64,000 bases of DNA. Origin: OMIS01 sp044350895 (lineage in GTDB: Bacteria > Patescibacteriota > Microgenomatia > UBA1400 > PJMF01). The DNA lies in assembly GCA_044350895.1 (NCBI GenBank), contig JBILGT010000004.1, positions 6,825 to 70,824 of the forward strand, in the 5' to 3' direction. The position numbers and the translations under genes are program-made. Numbering within the stretch: position 1 is the first letter of the stretch; the number at the start of each line of letters is the position of its first letter. The notes under the pieces were generated by a model, which had not been told where the DNA came from, ran no database searches, and saw only the letters and a list, made by a program, of their open reading frames with translations. Positions 24,194 through 31,997 of the stretch are shown here, in pieces.

Positions 24194-24883
24194 TTAAGCG
24201 GGAAGAATAGCTTCAATCATCTCGAGTTCACGTCGGCCATGGAATTTTGCTTTAACATCTTCATGGCTGACGTCAAAACCAGCGCGTTCGAGAAGCGTAA
24301 TGAAATCCTCACGTTTTTGAGAAGCACTGGGATGGAACTCGCAGATAATATGTTTGATCAGATGTAGAGAATCACGTGCACTTTTTAGCACTTCCACTTC
24401 GGCACCTTCAATATCCATTTTGAGTAAATCGATAGGCTGAGTAATGAGCGACGCCAAGGTGACAACAGGAACACGGATCGCTTCAGTTTTCTGCGCATTA
24501 TTCCAAGCACCTTCAATAAATGAGGCAGTACTATGCCAATTGAATTCTGTGTCAGCATACAACGTACGAGCGCGAGCTGGTTCCGCACCCAGAGCAGCAT
24601 TCACTGTGGTTATGTCCTGGAGATCATTTTCAGCAATGTTTTTTTCGAGTAGTGCAAAATTGATAGGATGCGGTTCAACTGCAATGATCTGTGCACCAGG
24701 CAGTACTTTTTTGAAGTAAAGTGTTGACAATCCAATATGTGCTCCAGCATCGATGATTACTGGCCGAGGATTTTCAGTTTCAAAGTAGTACGTATGATGA
24801 GTAAACACCTCAGACTTGAGCTGGAGCGTCTCTTCACGGTTGTTACACCAGACTTCAAACGGTTCTATAGTTAGTTTTTCCAT
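24194..24883 (-). CDS. FkbM-family SAM-dependent methyltransferase
   Basis: Protein of 229 aa from ATG 24883. Motif I is VIIDAGAHIGLSTLYFKK near residue 45, followed by IIAVEPHPINFALLEKN, and the FkbM signature DLLKMDIEGAEVEVL near residue 155. FkbM enzymes usually O-methylate sugars or lipids. A longer start would run through the promoter of the divergent nfo gene and is disfavoured. Convergent 17-bp overlap with the corrected end of the transporter gene. Confidence 0.85.
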   Translation of the reverse strand: MEKLTIEPFEVWCNNREETLQLKSEVFTHHTYYFETENPRPVIIDAGAHIGLSTLYFKKVLPGAQIIAVEPHPINFALLEKNIAENDLQDITTVNAALGAEPARARTLYADTEFNWHSTASFIEGAWNNAQKTEAIRVPVVTLASLITQPIDLLKMDIEGAEVEVLKSARDSLHLIKHIICEFHPSASQKREDFITLLERAGFDVSHEDVKAKFHGRRELEMIEAILPA

Positions 24884-24903
24884 ATATGGTATTCTACCTA
24901 AAT
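24884..24903. promoter_or_regulatory. 20-bp symmetric divergent promoter (FkbM gene / nfo)
   Basis: GGTATTCTACC is close to a palindrome and supplies TATTCT on the plus strand (24891-24896, 7 nt before ATG 24904) and TAGAAT on the minus strand (24897-24892, 8 nt before ATG 24883). Both mRNAs are predicted to start at their AUG. Confidence 0.55.
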
Positions 24904-25806
24904 ATGCAAAGAAAAATTGGAGCACATGTATCAACCGCTGGTGGACTAGAAAATGGCGTCATTAAAGCGCAGTCAATTGGTTGTAATTGTTTTCAATTAT
25001 TTTCTGGTAGTCCACGAATTTGGCAGCGTAAAAAGCTTGCTGAAGTAGAAACTGAAAAATACTTTGCAGAGCGAGAAAAGTGGGGGATAGGTCCAGTTAT
25101 TACGCATGCTCTGTACCTCGTCAACCTAGCAAGTGATAAAGCGGAAAATGTACAAAAATCCTTTAATTCTTTGAAATATGAACTGGAATTTGATGCGGCA
25201 ATTCAAGGCGGGGGAGTTGTAGTGCATCTGGGCAGTCACCAGGGTAGGGGATGGGCGAGTGCAAAGGATCAAGTTGCGAAAGTCGTGGGTGATCTCCTTC
25301 GTGAAACACCTGAGAATTCTACCTTTTTGATTGAAAATGCCGCCGGTCAGAACGGAAAAGTGGGAGATGATCTGGGAGAGATTAGAGAATTGCTTGAAGT
25401 AATTGAAAAAGATGGTCAGTTTGTTTCCAAAGGGAGAATTGGTTGGTGTTTTGACACCTGTCATGCTCATGCTGCTGGATACTATTTGGGAGAATCTGTT
25501 CCTGAAAACGTAGTGATGGCTGAAAAAATTACTCGGCAGCCACAATCAGCTCTCAAAACAATCTCTGAACAAGGCTTATGGGAAATGCTCAAATGTATTC
25601 ACGTCAATGATAGTCGTGATCCATTCGGTAGTGGCAAAGATCGACATGCCAACCTCGGTGATGGTAATATTCCCCAAGAAGATTTACGTCATTTTCTGCA
25701 CTTTAGTGAACTAAAGCACATCCCATTAATCCTCGAAGTTCCTGGTTTAGATGGTGAAGGTCCAGATGCAGCTAATGTTGAACGTCTGAAAAAGATTCTT
25801 GAGTAG
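24904..25806 (+). CDS. nfo: Endonuclease IV (AP endonuclease)
   Basis: Protein of 300 aa, TIM-barrel base-excision repair enzyme that cuts 5' of abasic sites with three zinc ions. Conserved pieces: IGAHVSTAGGL at the N-terminus, VVVHLGSH, LIENAAGQ, WCFDTCHAHAAGY, IHVNDSRDPFGSGKDRHANL and LILEVPG, which carry the His/Asp/Glu zinc ligands. Full length. The 3' end overlaps the convergent B12-regulated gene by 35 bp. Confidence 0.96.
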   Translation: MQRKIGAHVSTAGGLENGVIKAQSIGCNCFQLFSGSPRIWQRKKLAEVETEKYFAEREKWGIGPVITHALYLVNLASDKAENVQKSFNSLKYELEFDAAIQGGGVVVHLGSHQGRGWASAKDQVAKVVGDLLRETPENSTFLIENAAGQNGKVGDDLGEIRELLEVIEKDGQFVSKGRIGWCFDTCHAHAAGYYLGESVPENVVMAEKITRQPQSALKTISEQGLWEMLKCIHVNDSRDPFGSGKDRHANLGDGNIPQEDLRHFLHFSELKHIPLILEVPGLDGEGPDAANVERLKKILE

Positions 25807-27613
25807 CTACTGGTAGTATTGTTTCTTCCAATTCTGACAATTCTTCTGTTTTGTTGTTCAGTTGCAATATGAGAAGGTGTTTCAAAAGCGCGTGGATAGG
25901 ATTGGCTGATGGAGAAAGTTCATGTTTGAGAGTTCGCAGCGGCGAGGCCAAATTAACATCTGCAACAAAAATATCATTAAATAAAATTCTTTCAAAAGAT
26001 GCACTTGGAACAAAAATAATCGATAGGAGAGACTGGTACAAATGTCCAATACGAACTTGGTCTGCCTGATTCAAAACTTCGAGGTTCCCAAGATCATCAT
26101 CTTCTTTCAGTTTGGATAGAAGGTTATAGTAATCAGCGGCTTGCAGTGCAAATGGATCTTCAGAAAGTGGCAAGCCACACGGTCCCATCACCACTCCATA
26201 GTCTGCATCAAAGTAACATCCCTTACCTGTTAAATATTCAGGCGGGACATACCAGTTTTCACCATTCACAGTGACTTGAACGTATCCTTGCAAATTGCTG
26301 AGCATTTCACTTTTTTCTTCACCAGATAGTAGCGCAAACGCAGCTCCACCACCTCGAATATCCATTACAGCGGTGCGTGGGATAGTTGGCCTAAATTTAA
26401 GCAGTGAAGTTGGTGTCCCTGTGATACAGTGTGCCCAACTCGCAGCACTTTTGAGCGGTAAAGTGGAACTTAAATTGACGCTTGCAACAAATTTTTTGAG
26501 CGCAGCTTGTTCTTCTTTCTCCAATTTTTCGCCGTTTGATTTTTTAACTTCCAGTTGCCATGCTGTTCTAATCTCTTCAAGATCTATTTGAAAATCCTTT
26601 TGCTTATCGGGGTCATAGTTTAGCGCATGATTTTCTACCCACTTGAGTAGCGTTTTTTTAACTGTGTTGATCAACAAATCAAATGCAACAACTTTTTCAG
26701 AATGTTCACCTGGTTCATGTGCAAGCTGTGTGAATTCTGATAAACAAAATGACAAAACAGTGGCGAGTTGTAGTTGTGCAGCAACTTCTGGAAGATTGGG
26801 GAGGTCTCGATCAATATCACTGCGCCACCTGGCCTTATTCTTATAAATAATTTGTTCGATACGTTCGAGAGCTTGACCAGTTGGGATATGCACCGCAGTG
26901 GCAATTGTTTGATGGTCAGGATGCACTTCTGTATCAGTGGTAATTCGCTGTAGTCCGCCGCCTGTTTGAGCTGCTACTTCTTTGAGTACAACAGGTAACT
27001 GTTTGTTTGGGTCGTAGCTTCGATACTGCCGGAATAAAAATCCAGTTTCAGTTTTTTCATAAATATTTACAAAGACATAGTTACGCTCATCAAGGCCAGG
27101 ATAAAGTTCTTGCTGTGAGCCGCGTGGACTGATAAACATCAAGCGTTCACCAACTTGGACACGATCGCTGCCCATCCAAGCTTCAACATACCTTGCAACT
27201 GATTCTTCAAGTTTTGCGCGCTCAGTGGGCTTGCCATCTTGCTCAAGGCGTTCCACAAAGTTATGAGCAATTTCACTGACTTTCTCCGTATAGCCATTGC
27301 GCATGCCATGTTGGTCGTACTCATACACTACTGAAGCTCGCAAAAATGCATATTCATCAAAAAAGGAGGTGAGATCGGCTGTGAGTTGATTTGTAACAAG
27401 CTGCTGAGATTCAGCTTCTCGAGAAATATCATATGCTCCAAAGTACCGCTCAGAACCCCAGGTTATAAACTCAGGCTTTTTAAACAACCGTTCAGGCTGC
27501 AGCCCTTGAAGACCTTGGGCAAGAGATTCAAGCCATGAAGGAGTACGAGCTGATAAACGTTCAGCTTTTTCGGGTGGTTTGGAAAATGATTCTGGTGACA
27601 AAAAACTCCTCAT
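25772..27613 (-). CDS. Unknown protein downstream of a cobalamin riboswitch (about 614 aa)
   Basis: Large soluble protein with no recognised domain. The N-terminus is charged; a central region SLQ..LKSAASWAHCITGTPTS precedes RTAVMDIRGGGAAFALLSGE, and a Cys-containing GKGCYFDADYGVVMGPCGLP follows near residue 490. The C-terminus is helical and Leu-rich. Two starts are possible: ATG 27613, inside a hairpin loop, or TTG 27601, which has AGGAG 4 nt upstream. The 5' leader holds a cobalamin aptamer and a terminator-like hairpin, so expression should fall when B12 is abundant. This points to a role tied to cobalamin or to a B12-dependent reaction, but the sequence itself does not say which. Confidence 0.75.
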   Translation of the reverse strand: MRSFLSPESFSKPPEKAERLSARTPSWLESLAQGLQGLQPERLFKKPEFITWGSERYFGAYDISREAESQQLVTNQLTADLTSFFDEYAFLRASVVYEYDQHGMRNGYTEKVSEIAHNFVERLEQDGKPTERAKLEESVARYVEAWMGSDRVQVGERLMFISPRGSQQELYPGLDERNYVFVNIYEKTETGFLFRQYRSYDPNKQLPVVLKEVAAQTGGGLQRITTDTEVHPDHQTIATAVHIPTGQALERIEQIIYKNKARWRSDIDRDLPNLPEVAAQLQLATVLSFCLSEFTQLAHEPGEHSEKVVAFDLLINTVKKTLLKWVENHALNYDPDKQKDFQIDLEEIRTAWQLEVKKSNGEKLEKEEQAALKKFVASVNLSSTLPLKSAASWAHCITGTPTSLLKFRPTIPRTAVMDIRGGGAAFALLSGEEKSEMLSNLQGYVQVTVNGENWYVPPEYLTGKGCYFDADYGVVMGPCGLPLSEDPFALQAADYYNLLSKLKEDDDLGNLEVLNQADQVRIGHLYQSLLSIIFVPSASFERILFNDIFVADVNLASPLRTLKHELSPSANPIHALLKHLLILQLNNKTEELSELEETILPVATQESFSDVQH

Positions 27614-27622
27614 AGAGAGGAG
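27600..27622 (-). terminator. Terminator-like / SD-sequestering hairpin of the B12 riboswitch
   Basis: On the minus strand CTCCTC-TCTAT-GAGGAG is followed by six T residues. The GAGGAG arm contains the only good Shine-Dalgarno sequence (AGGAG), 4 nt before a TTG codon. The hairpin could act as an intrinsic terminator, as a ribosome-site mask, or both, and is the likely expression platform. Confidence 0.7.
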
Positions 27623-27699
27623 CACGTGCGTAAGATAAAAATACAGAAAGAATACGCGCGATGCTCGTCGATTCCTGTAAGCATTGAACGCTATACAGA

Positions 27700-27784
27700 G
27701 TATTTTGAAGACCGGACTTATGAAGATGTACTTCACATACCGTTGCGGCACAGTTCCGGAATTTCACCGGATTCCACAAAATAC
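27700..27784 (-). promoter_or_regulatory. Cobalamin (B12) riboswitch aptamer
   Basis: The minus strand reads GGAATCCGGTGAAATTCCGG, then CTGTGCCGCAACGGTATGTG and AAGTCCGGTC. These match the conserved blocks of the cobalamin riboswitch (GGAA..GGTGAAA..CC, CxGxCCGCAACxGT, AGTCxGG). An 8-bp stem GTATTTTG/CAAAATAC (27784-27777 with 27707-27700) closes the core. The remaining ~80 nt to the gene would hold the regulatory hairpins. Recognition is by consensus, without covariance scoring. Confidence 0.88.
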
Positions 27785-27934
27785 GTATCATTCTTATAGC
27801 AAGTTGCGAGAGTGTTGTGAAGAGAGAATTTTACTGAGTTCTTATTTAGTTATTATTTTTCATATTTTTTTGCTCGGCAATTAAGTAAAAAAATTGATTA
27901 ATCAAAGTAAATATAATTCAAATACCGCTTGTGC

Positions 27935-27940
27935 TATAAT
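27935..27940 (+). promoter_or_regulatory. -10 box of the DUF4173-like gene
   Basis: Perfect TATAAT, 21 nt before the ATG at 27962. The remaining AT-rich spacer 27785-27934 probably also contains the minus-strand promoter for the riboswitch; no single best site was chosen there. Confidence 0.55.
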
Positions 27941-27961
27941 GACTTTTCGATCAACTGAACT

Positions 27962-29560
27962 ATGCTATTACGAGTTTTATTTTCAGCAGTCGTACTGACT
28001 TGCATCTACAATGTAACGGTGTCCGGAGCTGCTCCTGGACTAGGTCTCAGTCTTTTCATTATCGCTACCAATCTCTATTTATTTATACTGAGAAATTCCA
28101 AAAGTCATTCTGTAAAACTGGGCATTACTGCATCCCTTGTCAGTAGCACTTTTGCATTTTTATTTGTGACTCGTGCTAACTCAATTGTTGCAGTAATCAA
28201 CTTGGTAAGCTCAATATTTGCGTTGGGTGTTGCGGGGTATTTTTTCAAATCAGAAGAGAAGTTTTCATACTCAGAAAAGATCATTTTTTTCCCACTCATT
28301 TTCTTGGGCCGATCACTTGCCGCAATTGGTGATGTGTTTAAAATTGGTCAAGAAAGTTTGACTGGTGACGTAAAAATAAACAAAATAGGTAAATCAGTCT
28401 TTCGTGGTTTGCTTGGTGCTATTCCACTCGTTTTAATTTTATTAGTAATTCTGACCGCAGCCGATCCTATTTTTAATTCGTTTGTAAAAGACCTTTTCTC
28501 TAATATCGGTACACGCACACTTATATCAATCGTTGTTTTTATTGCGGCAATCTTAGTGGGATTTGCCAAAATAATTCACTCTGAGTGGCAAGAAGTTATG
28601 CAGTTGCCAAAGCATAAGGAAAATGCAGTTGAATACAGTGTAATAACAGCAAGTATCGGTTTAATTTTTGCAGTATTCATTATTATCCAAGTTCAATATC
28701 TGTTTAATTCAGTGGGCGAGCGTGAACTAGCTGCATTGCATATTTCAAGTGAGACATATTCAGAATATGTTCGCAAAGGTTTTTTTGAGCTGCTTGTAGC
28801 GGCAGGTGTTGCAGGAGCTGTTCTTGTTGCTGTTATACGATATTTGCAGGATAGTGTTGAAACAACTCAGACAAAGGTAGTTCAGTGGGTAGGCGCTGTG
28901 GTCAGTTTAGAAACGATGATCATACTTGCATCCGCAGCCAAGCGCTTATTACTCTATGCAGATGCGCACGGACTTACTCGTGCTCGAATCTTTGGCGCAA
29001 TCTTCTTGGTTTGGATGGCTGTAACTCTAGGCCTTTTCATTATAAAGTTGCTTACCAAAATCAGTAAAAAAGAATTCTTCGTTTCACTTGTTGGAGTAAT
29101 CATTATCAGTATTTATGCGATTTCATTTATTAACATCGACCGACTAATTGCAATTGATTTCCAACCCACGGTCAATAAAGAGGTTGACTATTTTTATATT
29201 TCACGACTTTCTCCAGATGCGGTTGACGGCTGGGAAGCAGCGATATCAGATGCTGAGCGCACAATTGTTGATCTTGAAAGCAAAGCCTTAATTACATCGG
29301 ATGATAATAGAAAACTGTACTACGTTCACTACACACTTGAAGCTATTAATGATCACATGCAGTACCTGGCAAGTGCAAGAACTTGGAAATCAAAAAATTT
29401 TGGTGAAGAGTTTGCTCTCAATAGAATTAAAAATAATAAAGATTTTGAAAAAGTGGCTTTTTTGAAAGACCGGGTCAGACTTCTGGAAGAACGAGTGTCT
29501 GACGAAGCAAAAAATAGCACACAAATTGACCGCGCCACACAACATCCACTGAGTGAGTAA
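27962..29560 (+). CDS. DUF4173/DUF4153-like polytopic membrane protein
   Basis: Protein of 532 aa with about twelve hydrophobic segments. The stretch SETYSEYVRKGFFELL near residue 270 is the hallmark of the DUF4173 group. The C-terminal ~120 residues are soluble and helical (DGWEAAISDAERTIVDLES onward), probably cytoplasmic or extracytoplasmic. Function of the family is unknown. Divergent from the B12-regulated gene, in front of folD. Confidence 0.75.
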   Translation: MLLRVLFSAVVLTCIYNVTVSGAAPGLGLSLFIIATNLYLFILRNSKSHSVKLGITASLVSSTFAFLFVTRANSIVAVINLVSSIFALGVAGYFFKSEEKFSYSEKIIFFPLIFLGRSLAAIGDVFKIGQESLTGDVKINKIGKSVFRGLLGAIPLVLILLVILTAADPIFNSFVKDLFSNIGTRTLISIVVFIAAILVGFAKIIHSEWQEVMQLPKHKENAVEYSVITASIGLIFAVFIIIQVQYLFNSVGERELAALHISSETYSEYVRKGFFELLVAAGVAGAVLVAVIRYLQDSVETTQTKVVQWVGAVVSLETMIILASAAKRLLLYADAHGLTRARIFGAIFLVWMAVTLGLFIIKLLTKISKKEFFVSLVGVIIISIYAISFINIDRLIAIDFQPTVNKEVDYFYISRLSPDAVDGWEAAISDAERTIVDLESKALITSDDNRKLYYVHYTLEAINDHMQYLASARTWKSKNFGEEFALNRIKNNKDFEKVAFLKDRVRLLEERVSDEAKNSTQIDRATQHPLSE

Positions 29561-29593
29561 ACTTCCTCCAAGTAAATACGATACAATACAGCT

Positions 29594-30502
29594 ATGGTTA
29601 TTTTTGATGGAATTACTACTGCAGCCGTGCGTGAAAAACTTGTAAAGACTGAAGTGGAGTCCCTAGCAGCATCAGGGATACACATTGCGATTGGAGCAAT
29701 AGTTTTTCGTGAAGATGCGGGCAGTCAGCTATACACGCGTCTCAAAAGTGAAGCCGCAGCTCGAGTGGGTATTCAATATATTCCACAGCAATTTTCGATA
29801 ACTGATTCAATTGACTTGATTGGTCAGCAGATTACCTCATTTAATAGTGATAATAGAATCACCGGTATTATTATTCAAAAACCGACTAAGCGAATTTGGC
29901 ATAGTGCTCAACACCAGCAAGGTATAGCTGAATCTGAACTTGACCAGCGTGCATATGATGCGTGGTGGAAAAGTTTGACTGCCGCAATTGATCCTCAAAA
30001 AGATGTCGATGGACTGCACCCAGATACCTTACTAGCCATTGCAGATGGTACTTGGGAAAGAGGAAGACACGTACTTCCCGCCACCTGTCAGGCAGTTGTT
30101 GATATTCTTGAAGAGCACTGCAAAACGCTTCAGCAAACTAAAGTGATCATTATTGGTAAATCAGATTTGCTCGGGACACCTCTAGCATATTACTTAAAAA
30201 ATAGGGGAGTCACTGCCGAATTACTTCGTCGCGTAGATCTTGAAGAGCGCATGAAAAATGGTAGTAAGCTGCTTGACGCAGACGTCGTTGTTTCCGCAAC
30301 TGGAGTAGAAAACCTGGTAAATGGAGATATGATCAAAGATGGAGTAATAATTATTGATGTCGGTGAACCGCGACCAGATGTTAATCAAAAAAGTGTCAGT
30401 GCTTTAGCCAGTTTCATTACGCCAGTTCCTGGTGGTGTTGGCCCCATGACAGTAGTGAGTTTGTTAGCCAATGCTGTCAAGCTTGCTCAACACAATCTCT
30501 AG
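29594..30502 (+). CDS. folD: Bifunctional methylene-THF dehydrogenase / cyclohydrolase
   Basis: Protein of 302 aa. Catalytic Tyr and Lys are in SQLYTRLKSEAA near residue 48, the substrate Asp in DVDGLHP near residue 139, the NADP-binding turn in IIGKSDLLGTPLAYYL, and the C-terminal PVPGGVGPMTVVSLLANA. It interconverts 5,10-methylene- and 10-formyl-THF. A modest insertion (IWHSAQHQQGIAESELDQRA) after QKPTKR is unlike most FolD proteins. Works with GlyA. Confidence 0.95.
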   Translation: MVIFDGITTAAVREKLVKTEVESLAASGIHIAIGAIVFREDAGSQLYTRLKSEAAARVGIQYIPQQFSITDSIDLIGQQITSFNSDNRITGIIIQKPTKRIWHSAQHQQGIAESELDQRAYDAWWKSLTAAIDPQKDVDGLHPDTLLAIADGTWERGRHVLPATCQAVVDILEEHCKTLQQTKVIIIGKSDLLGTPLAYYLKNRGVTAELLRRVDLEERMKNGSKLLDADVVVSATGVENLVNGDMIKDGVIIIDVGEPRPDVNQKSVSALASFITPVPGGVGPMTVVSLLANAVKLAQHNL

Positions 30503-30517
30503 ACTGCTTTTAATTTC

Positions 30518-30545
30518 TAGACACTTGAGTAAAATGTGCTATACT
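30518..30545 (+). promoter_or_regulatory. Promoter of rpsB-tsf
   Basis: TAGACA (30518-30523), a 16-bp spacer and TATACT (30540-30545). Position and match are good, giving a leader of about 90 nt. Confidence 0.6.
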
Positions 30546-30641
30546 ACGAACTTCAGTAGTAAAAATACGCGGTTAGACAGTATTGTCCTGAGCTAAAATG
30601 TCTAGCAGCGCTCTCGAAAACCGAGAAAATAAGGACCATGT
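30546..30641 (+). promoter_or_regulatory. rpsB leader with several hairpins
   Basis: The untranslated leader contains ACTAC/GTAGT at its upstream edge, a TTAG/CTAA stem enclosing GACA/TGTC, and TCTCG/CGAGA just before the AAGGA ribosome site. rpsB leaders are autoregulated by S2 in other bacteria; the same may hold here, by analogy only. Confidence 0.4.
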
Positions 30642-31361
30642 ATGTTAGATATCACACAACTTCCTAGTAAAGCTCCAGAATACGACTTGCAAGAGTTACT
30701 CGAAGCAGGCTCACATTTTGGTCATCAGGTTGCCAAATGGCACCCACGCATGAAGAACTTCATCTATATGGAAAAAGATGGCGTTCATATTTTTGACCTT
30801 GCAAAAACTTCAGCTCAACTCCAGCTTGCTTACAACGCAGCATATGAGCTCGGTAAATCAGGTAAAACTCTGATTATGGTGGGAACCAAGCGTCAAGCTA
30901 AAGAAGTACTTGAAGAAGTCGGTACAGCACAAAAAGTTCCTTTTATCACATCTCGTTGGCTCGGTGGATTATTAACCAATTGGGATCAGGTCCGCAAATC
31001 ACTCAAGAGAATGATTGATATTGAAGAAGGTTTGAAAACAGATAAATTCAAAGCATATACAAAATTTGAGCGCAACCAACTTGAAAAAGAGTTGACTCGT
31101 CTCAAACGCTTCTTTGAAGGTATCCGTTCATTAAATAACCGTCCAGACGCATTATTTATTATTGATATCAACAGAGAAAAAATTGCTATTAAAGAAGCTG
31201 CAAATATGGGAACTTTCACCATTGCACTGACCGACTCAAATGCAAATCCAGATTTGGTCGACATTGCGATTCCAGCCAACGATGATGGACGCAAGAGTAT
31301 TGAATACGTAGTTAACGCAGTTGTTGCAGGCTATGTTGCAGGTAAGAACGATAAAGAATAA
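30642..31361 (+). CDS. rpsB: 30S ribosomal protein S2
   Basis: Protein of 239 aa. Signatures: LLEAGSHFGHQVAKWHPRM near residue 20, FITSRWLGGLLTNW near residue 105 and RPDALFIIDINREKIAIKEA near residue 165. Full length. Ten bp before tsf, the usual rpsB-tsf order. Confidence 0.97.
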   Translation: MLDITQLPSKAPEYDLQELLEAGSHFGHQVAKWHPRMKNFIYMEKDGVHIFDLAKTSAQLQLAYNAAYELGKSGKTLIMVGTKRQAKEVLEEVGTAQKVPFITSRWLGGLLTNWDQVRKSLKRMIDIEEGLKTDKFKAYTKFERNQLEKELTRLKRFFEGIRSLNNRPDALFIIDINREKIAIKEAANMGTFTIALTDSNANPDLVDIAIPANDDGRKSIEYVVNAVVAGYVAGKNDKE

Positions 31362-31370
31362 AAGGAATAC

Positions 31371-31829
31371 ATGTCATTTTCAGCATCAGACGTAAAAGCA
31401 CTTCGTGAAAAAACAGGCGCTGCAATCATGGATTGCAAAAAAGCACTTGAAGAAGCACAAGGCGACATGAATAAAGCAGAAGAGCTTGTCAAAGCTCGTG
31501 GACTTGCTAAAGCAGAGAAGAAGGCAGATCGAGAAACCAAAGAGGGCTATATTGCTAGTTACGTTCACGCAACTGGAAAAGTAGCAGCTATGGTAGAAAT
31601 TTTGTGTGAAACCGACTTTGTTGGTCGCAACCCAGAATTTCAAGATATGGCCAAACAAGTCGCAATGCAAGTTGTTGCTATGAATCCTCAAAACGTCGAA
31701 GAACTCTTAGCCCAAGAGTACTTACGCGACGCAAGTGTGACCATTGAACAATTAGTGAAACAATTAAGTGGTAAGATCGGTGAGCGCTTTGTCGTCAATC
31801 GATTTGTTCGCTACGCTGTTGGCGACTAA
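31371..31829 (+). CDS. tsf: Elongation factor Ts, short form
   Basis: Protein of 152 aa, the nucleotide exchange factor of EF-Tu. The UBA-like N-terminus VKALREKTGAAIMDCKKALE and the core TDFVGRNPEF are clear, and the end QLSGKIGERFVVNRFVRY matches the family. Compared with E. coli Ts (283 aa) one core subdomain and the coiled coil are missing; short single-core forms are known in other lineages. AAGGA lies before the ATG. Confidence 0.95.
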   Translation: MSFSASDVKALREKTGAAIMDCKKALEEAQGDMNKAEELVKARGLAKAEKKADRETKEGYIASYVHATGKVAAMVEILCETDFVGRNPEFQDMAKQVAMQVVAMNPQNVEELLAQEYLRDASVTIEQLVKQLSGKIGERFVVNRFVRYAVGD

Positions 31830-31841
31830 CTCTAAAAAATT

Positions 31842-31991
31842 ATGTATTCTGTAAGTGTCTTACTTGGCATTTTTGTAAGCTGCGTTGGCCTGCTCTTATT
31901 CTTCGCAACAAAAAAGAAGAAGCTCTGCATTCCGATGGTAGCAGGTGGACTACTTCTTGCCGCTACTGTGATGGTAATTGCCTTCTCATAA
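31842..31991 (+). CDS. Small two-TM membrane protein, 49 aa
   Basis: ATG 31842, 12 bp after tsf, encodes two hydrophobic helices (residues 3-22 and 32-48) joined by a basic ATKKKKLCIPM turn, ending 6 bp before the convergent queA stop. The hairpin-like topology and tight fit in the gap support a real gene. No family recognised and no clear Shine-Dalgarno site. Confidence 0.5.
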   Translation: MYSVSVLLGIFVSCVGLLLFFATKKKKLCIPMVAGGLLLAATVMVIAFS

Positions 31992-31997
31992 TTTCTC

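Noticed and set aside
24158..24367. Separate plus-strand gene after the transporter
   Set aside because: It lies opposite the FkbM-type gene; its first part only reflects the frameshifted end region of the transporter gene.
27623..27751. Upstream extension of the B12-regulated protein
   Set aside because: The open frame continues through the riboswitch aptamer; this is untranslated leader.
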